Of a stretch of DNA of 64,000 nt, positions 59,651-64,000 are shown in pieces; positions within the stretch are counted from its first letter, which is position 1, and each line of letters begins with the position of its first letter. Made by a program: the position numbers and the translations under genes. The notes under the pieces are model-generated. The model was not told where the DNA came from. It saw nothing but the letters and a program-made list of their open reading frames with translations, and made no database searches. The DNA comes from JADLGL01 sp050184415. Its GTDB lineage: Bacteria; Pseudomonadota; Alphaproteobacteria; Rhizobiales; Kaistiaceae. The stretch lies in the NCBI GenBank assembly GCA_050184415.1, contig JBFXAJ010000020.1, forward strand, positions 1 through 64,000, given 5' to 3'.

Positions 59651-60745
59651 CTACAGCCGCTCCGGGGTGCACCCGCGCACATAGGCCGGCATCTGGTGCA
59701 CGGGCACGAGGAACTCGGCGCTGCAATAGCCGTCGGCGCGGCCGTCCTCGTCGAGGTCGATCTCGGCCCAGCCATTGCGGATCGAGAGGACGTGGACGGT
59801 GCGGGCCACGCAGACATGCGAGATCACGCGCCCGTTGGGTCGCGGCCGCTCGCGGATGTTGAGCTGGGTCGCGGTGACGAACATCCGGCGGTCGTAGATC
59901 TGGCGCACCGTGGCGCTGTCGTAGCGAACGATGGCGCCGCTGCGGTCGAAGGCGCCGATGCTGTCATAGCGCGAGTTCAGGATGTTGGCGTCGATCGGCA
60001 CCCCGCCGGCGCTCATATGCGGGTTGCTTTCGATCTGGGTCTTGTTCTGGTAGAGGTGCCAGCGCCGCGAGTTGATGAACTCGCGCGTGCCGCGCCACGC
60101 CGGCGCCTCGGCGATCCAGGCCATCGTGGCCGAGCCATCATTGATGACCGCCTCGCACTGGTGGCCCGAGCCGTAGCAGCCGATCTGGAACCGGCCGTCG
60201 AGCCGCCGCTTCACCGCCGCAAGGTACGACATCACATCCTCGCGGGTGTGCGAATCGTTGTCGACGGCGAAGAAGATCGCGCTGCCGTGCGGCTGGTTGA
60301 TCTCCGCGGCGCGCTGCATGCAGAAATCGGCGTCGCGCCGCCCCATCTCCGGATTGAACCGGCCGGGCCGATAGGCCTCCCACTGGTAGACGATCGCGAC
60401 CGACAGGCCGTGGTCGAAGATCGTGTCGCGCTCGCGCGGCGTGATGTTCTTACCCGGCAAATTGTTTTCCTGGGCGTAGTAGCGAATGATCGTCTTCACG
60501 CCATTGTCGGCGAGGCCGCGCAGGAACGTCGCGTTGGTGCCGTGCCCGGTGTCGACGATCTGGATCCGCGAGCTGCCGCCGCCGGACACCGTGGCCGTGC
60601 CGGTGGACGGCGTCGGCACATAGCCGTTGACGAGGTCGTCGATGGTGGCCGGACCGGGACCGCTGGCGCAGGCCGACAGCGCCATCAGGCCGACGGCGCT
60701 GCCGCCCAACCGCAACATGTCTCGTCTGCTGATATCGACAGGCAT
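59651..60745 (-). CDS. DUF1906 glycoside-hydrolase-like lipoprotein with SH3 domain
   Basis: This 364-aa protein has a twin-arginine-type signal (ISRRDMLRLGG) and a lipobox-like LSAC. The DUF1906/Rv2525c-like domain (about 50-270) has the TIM-barrel features RYYAQENNLPGKNITPRERD, IVYQWEAYRPGRF and IFFAVDNDS. A C-terminal bacterial SH3 domain (FVTATQLNIRERPRPNGRV) follows. The combination suggests a cell-wall-associated hydrolase. The ATG at 60745 is chosen; a GTG 12 bases upstream is possible. Confidence 0.85.
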   Translation of the reverse strand: MPVDISRRDMLRLGGSAVGLMALSACASGPGPATIDDLVNGYVPTPSTGTATVSGGGSSRIQIVDTGHGTNATFLRGLADNGVKTIIRYYAQENNLPGKNITPRERDTIFDHGLSVAIVYQWEAYRPGRFNPEMGRRDADFCMQRAAEINQPHGSAIFFAVDNDSHTREDVMSYLAAVKRRLDGRFQIGCYGSGHQCEAVINDGSATMAWIAEAPAWRGTREFINSRRWHLYQNKTQIESNPHMSAGGVPIDANILNSRYDSIGAFDRSGAIVRYDSATVRQIYDRRMFVTATQLNIRERPRPNGRVISHVCVARTVHVLSIRNGWAEIDLDEDGRADGYCSAEFLVPVHQMPAYVRGCTPERL

Positions 60746-60864
60746 GGGCCACGGCACTTTGTACGCAACACAACGCGTCTTCGCGCCGGGCCCGGGAGCA
60801 ACGCCCCTCGGCCGCGAGCGACGGCGTCGACCGATTCAGTTGACCGGAATTCGATAAGGGATCG

Positions 60865-63147
60865 TTAAGGCTGGCGGTCCCGCGACGCCGGGCGGTCGAA
60901 CCAGCGGCGCGCCGGGCCGGCCATGATCGCCGGCAGGAACACGAGATCGCCCACCAGCGCCATCACGAGGCTGGTGATGACGATGAGGCCGAAGGTCACG
61001 ATGGTCGTGAGGCCGCTCGTCAGCGTCGCGAACATGCCGACCACGACGACCGCCGTGGTCGCGACCAGCACCGGGCCGACGTCGCGCGAGGCGCGGATCA
61101 GCCTTTGCCGCGTCGTCCGGCCCCTGCGCTGGCGGACCACGACGTTGAGGTAGTGGATGGTGTCATCGACCGCGATGCCGAAGGCGATGGTGAGGGCGAC
61201 GACGCTGGTGAGCTGCATCCCGTCGCCGAGGAAATAGAGAAGGCTTCCCGTCGCCATGTCGGGAAGGAGGTTCGGGATCAGGGCGACGAGGGCGATCGGG
61301 ACGCTGCGAAGCGCGATGGCGATCAGCGCAAGGCCGGCGAAGACGGCGAGACCGAGGCTGGCGCTGAGACGGTTGATGGTCCGCGTCGCTTCGCGGGCAG
61401 TCAGAACGGATGAGCCGGTAAGCACCGCTTCGGGGGCCGCTGCAGTCGCCGCAGCCTCGATCGCGTCGAGGAGACGAAGCGTCTCGGCCGTCGTCAACTC
61501 GGGGATGTTTGCCGTCACTACCGCGCCGGGCGCCCCGACCAGCCGACCCTGCACCTCCGGCGACAGGAGATCGAGGACACGCCTCAGCTCCTCCGCATCC
61601 ACCGTGCCGTCACCGAGCCAGCGGGCGAAGCTGGCCAGCGACAGCGTGGTCCGCACTCCCGGCACCGCGGCGACGGCATCATGCACCGCCGCAACCCGGG
61701 TGAGGCCATCGGCCGATGTAGGCGCAGCGCCGCCCATCGGCACGACGATCTGGACCGGGAAGACGCCGCCGAGGCGGGTGTCGAGAACCGTCAGCGCGGT
61801 CGCGGCGGCGCTGCTCCGCGGCAGCGTCTCGCGCACCGAATGGTCGGGCGGCACGGCGAGAAAGAGGATCGTGCTGACGATCGTCAGGGGCACCGACAGG
61901 ATCGCGATGGGCCAGGCGAAGCGGATGACGACGGCCGTCAGCCGCTTGATCGGCGCGGAAAGCCAGCCGAGCGGGGTCGTTTCGGTCCGCGTCGACGCCT
62001 TCCATAGCCGGCCAAGCGTCAGGCCGGCGAGCGCGTGGCCCGCGAGCACGATCCAGGTCCCGATCACGGTGCCAATGGCGCCGGTCCAGCCGAAATTGCG
62101 GACGAGCTCGACGTTGGAGATCGTCATCGAGAGGAAGGCGATGGCCATCGTCAGCGCGGTCAGCATGCAGGGCGGACCGGCCTCGAGGAGCGCCACGCGC
62201 TCGGCCTCGGCGGGCGAGAGGCCGCGGTCGCGCGCCCGTCGCCAGGCCGAGCTGAGATGCATCCCGTCGGCATAGCCGAGCACCATCACGAGGATCGGCA
62301 CGACGTTGGTGATGATCGTGATGGGCACACCGAGGGCGCCGTTCCAGCCGAGGAGCACGAGGCCCGCGAGCGCCGCCGGCAAAGCGGTCATCAACGAGGC
62401 GATGACCGAGCGGAAGAAGAGGAAGCTGAGGACGAAGCCGACCGCGATGCCGGCGCCGTTGAGGACGAACTGGTCGCGCTGGAGGAGATGCACGATTTCG
62501 GCGCGGACCGCGGCAAGGCCGGTGACGGTTGCCTGGAGGCCGGTGCCGTCGAGGGCGGTCGAGGCGATGGCCTGGACCTCGGCGAGGAGCTCCTCCTGCT
62601 CGGCCAGCGGCGCCCGCGGCGTCCGGTGCGTGACGAAGAAGAGGGCCTCGGTGCCTGCGGCGGATACGAGGCTCTGGCCGAGGATGGGATGCTCGCGGAC
62701 GTCGGCGAGGAGGGCCGGCGTCAGCGTGGCCGCGTCGCCCACAAGCGGCGCCGCATTCCCCGCCGCGTCGGGCGGTGTCAGCAGGGAGAACAGCGAATAG
62801 ACCGAACCGGCGTCGGGCAGGAGCTGGAGCTCGATGTGGAACGCGCGCAGCCGGTCGAGCGCCGCGGGATCGTCGAGGAGGTTACCTTCGACGAGGACCA
62901 GCACCTGGTTCTCGGGGTCGGCGAACGCCTCGGCGGTTTCGAGATAGGTCTCGTAGGCCGCAGACTCGCCGCGGAACATGTTGCGGAGATCGCGGTCCAC
63001 CGCGACGTGGAACAGGCCGTAGACCGCAACGACGGCCAAGAGGCCGAGAATGATCGCCGCGATGCGCGGATGCGCGCGGGCCAGAAGTCCCACGCGCTCG
63101 AGGCCGAATCCTAGCGTCCACCGGGACGGAGTCGAAAGGTCTCGCAA
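60865..63147 (-). CDS. RND/MMPL-family exporter
   Basis: This 760-aa membrane protein has two homologous halves. Each has a helix, a large periplasmic loop and a five-helix block. Typical proton-relay segments are PILVMVLGYADGMHLSSAWR in the first half and TIAFGIAVDDTIHYLNVVVR in the second. It resembles the MMPL/HpnN group that moves lipids or hopanoids. The longest frame begins at a TTG (63147) with no good ribosome-binding site, so the start may be slightly downstream. Confidence 0.87.
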   Translation of the reverse strand: MRDLSTPSRWTLGFGLERVGLLARAHPRIAAIILGLLAVVAVYGLFHVAVDRDLRNMFRGESAAYETYLETAEAFADPENQVLVLVEGNLLDDPAALDRLRAFHIELQLLPDAGSVYSLFSLLTPPDAAGNAAPLVGDAATLTPALLADVREHPILGQSLVSAAGTEALFFVTHRTPRAPLAEQEELLAEVQAIASTALDGTGLQATVTGLAAVRAEIVHLLQRDQFVLNGAGIAVGFVLSFLFFRSVIASLMTALPAALAGLVLLGWNGALGVPITIITNVVPILVMVLGYADGMHLSSAWRRARDRGLSPAEAERVALLEAGPPCMLTALTMAIAFLSMTISNVELVRNFGWTGAIGTVIGTWIVLAGHALAGLTLGRLWKASTRTETTPLGWLSAPIKRLTAVVIRFAWPIAILSVPLTIVSTILFLAVPPDHSVRETLPRSSAAATALTVLDTRLGGVFPVQIVVPMGGAAPTSADGLTRVAAVHDAVAAVPGVRTTLSLASFARWLGDGTVDAEELRRVLDLLSPEVQGRLVGAPGAVVTANIPELTTAETLRLLDAIEAAATAAAPEAVLTGSSVLTAREATRTINRLSASLGLAVFAGLALIAIALRSVPIALVALIPNLLPDMATGSLLYFLGDGMQLTSVVALTIAFGIAVDDTIHYLNVVVRQRRGRTTRQRLIRASRDVGPVLVATTAVVVVGMFATLTSGLTTIVTFGLIVITSLVMALVGDLVFLPAIMAGPARRWFDRPASRDRQP

Positions 63148-63245
63148 CGGCCTGCCGTCGCCGTGGAACGAACGGAGGCGGCACCATGGGGCGCCGCCTC
63201 CCTGCCGTCAACGGAAGGCCCGGGAAAGCTCTTCGGAGGGCCGGA

Positions 63246-63668
63246 CTACGACGAAGACGACGAGGATGAAGACGACGAGGATGAAGACGAAGACGACTCG
63301 CCTTCGTCGTTGAGCTCGAGTGCCTCGGCATCGTCGCTCGGCAGGTCCTCGTTAACCGGCAGCAGATCCTGCTCGTTCAGCACGCGGTCGCAGAAGCCGG
63401 CGTTCTCCTGGCCATAGTAGAACGGGCCGGCGATGACCACGGCGCAGCGCTGGTTGAGCTCGGTCAGCTCGCCGGCCGAAAGCGAATCGACGAGGTTCAT
63501 GGCAGCCTCGGGGCGAAGATCGCCGACATCGACCGGGATCGAGCCGAACGGCGCCGCCTGCGCGACGTTGGAGCGGGTGAAAGGGCCGGCGTCGAGCGCC
63601 ATGGCGGGAGCAGCCGCGAGCGAGAGTCCGGTCGCGGCGAGGATGGCGACCTTGCGGAGAGCATTCAT
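63246..63668 (-). CDS. secreted protein with polyserine tail
   Basis: This 140-aa protein has a signal peptide (MNALRKVAILAATGLSLAAA, PAMA). The body holds two cysteines (QRCAVV and GFCDRV), and the C-terminus is 17 consecutive serines directly before the stop. The tail is encoded by TCG/TCT/TCC-type codons in a triplet repeat (63249-63299). The ATG at 63668 is chosen by the signal peptide. The family is not recognised. Confidence 0.78.
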   Translation of the reverse strand: MNALRKVAILAATGLSLAAAPAMALDAGPFTRSNVAQAAPFGSIPVDVGDLRPEAAMNLVDSLSAGELTELNQRCAVVIAGPFYYGQENAGFCDRVLNEQDLLPVNEDLPSDDAEALELNDEGESSSSSSSSSSSSSSSS

Positions 63669-63964
63669 TTTTGGGGTGACTCCTTGGGAGGGGTTGGGGG
63701 TCAAAAGCGCCCTCGTCCTAGGAGCCGCACGTCGCACAAGTTTGTCTGGAAACGGCGGATTTGTAACGGATTCTGCCCGGAGCGGCCCGCGTTACGTCTC
63801 GCGACAATTGTCGCGTCCGCGGGGGCCGTCCGGTGGTCGCGGCGACGGGATTGGCGGGACAAAACCGTGCCCGTTACAATCGCTTCGAGCGGCCTTCAAA
63901 CCGCCGTCTCCAACAGGAAACGTCCGCCGGCCAGACGGCGGACCGCAGAACAGGGAGTTGGTTG

Positions 63965-64000
63965 ATGAAACGCCTTTTGCCGACGGCGGTGTTCCTCACT
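63965..64000 (+). CDS. exported protein, N-terminus only (cut by window end)
   Basis: Only 12 codons are present (MKRLLPTAVFLT). A basic start followed by hydrophobic residues is typical of a signal peptide. A GGGAG lies 8 bases before the ATG. The gene continues beyond the window, so no function can be given. Confidence 0.55.
   Translation, partial: MKRLLPTAVFLT

Overview
The window is about 64 kb of high-GC chromosome from an alphaproteobacterium, plausibly Hyphomicrobiales/Rhizobiales-like. The evidence is the tRNA-Tyr/tRNA-Gly/tRNA-Trp/secE/nusG/rplKAJL/rpoBC arrangement, a 52-aa aa3-type cytochrome oxidase subunit IV, a FixK-type regulator with an FNR/FixK box, and a PQQ/alcohol dehydrogenase locus of the kind found in methylotrophic and related alphaproteobacteria. 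No phage, insertion sequence, CRISPR array or rRNA operon is visible. Genus cannot be named from the sequence.

Region by region. (1) 0.3-14.3 kb: the transcription/translation locus on the minus strand (rpoC, rpoB, rplL, rplJ, rplA, rplK, nusG, secE, tRNA-Trp, tRNA-Gly, tRNA-Tyr). Two tandem Uma2 nuclease-like genes sit where alphaproteobacteria usually carry tuf. (2) 14.5-23.2 kb: rlmB, a secreted protein made of four Cache domains, tRNA-Thr, a FixK-like regulator, a 35-aa membrane ORF behind an FNR/FixK box, a lone pqqC with a small zinc-ribbon gene, an APC permease, and several small membrane or stress-type genes. (3) 23.2-35.7 kb: MgtC/DUF4010, DUF998 and DUF4389 membrane proteins, GNAT acetyltransferase, epimerase, folD, cutA, nadK, a nitroreductase, a secreted triple-repeat protein and thrS. 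(4) 36.0-50.3 kb: the most distinctive region, described below. (5) 51.3-59.3 kb: a four-gene MoxR/vWA/DUF58 operon with an unusually large fused vWA protein. (6) 59.6-64 kb: a DUF1906 plus SH3 lipoprotein, an RND/MMPL exporter, a secreted protein ending in polyserine, and the start of another exported protein.

The 36-50 kb locus holds two convergent transcription units. The plus unit is a NosR-like flavin/Fe-S membrane protein, an ApbE flavin transferase, a periplasmic ABC binding protein, a YVTN beta-propeller, an acidic secreted protein of unknown family, an ABC ATPase and an ABC permease. The minus unit is a small cytochrome c, a PQQ dehydrogenase with the Asp-x-Asp signature of lanthanide-dependent (XoxF-type) enzymes, an XoxJ-like binding protein and a second ABC-type binding protein. 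The propeller/ABC set resembles the PQQ-associated ABC systems (PedA1A2BC of Pseudomonas putida, Lut of Methylorubrum) implicated in lanthanide use. My working model is a self-contained rare-earth uptake and periplasmic alcohol-oxidation module. The acidic protein is a candidate metal carrier, and the NosR/ApbE pair is a candidate transmembrane electron conduit. The pieces are seen directly; the integrated function is inference.

Gene starts were chosen by Shine-Dalgarno position, family alignment from memory and overlap with neighbours. Repeats (three REP-like inverted sets) and several hairpin terminators were read by eye; no database or folding program was used.
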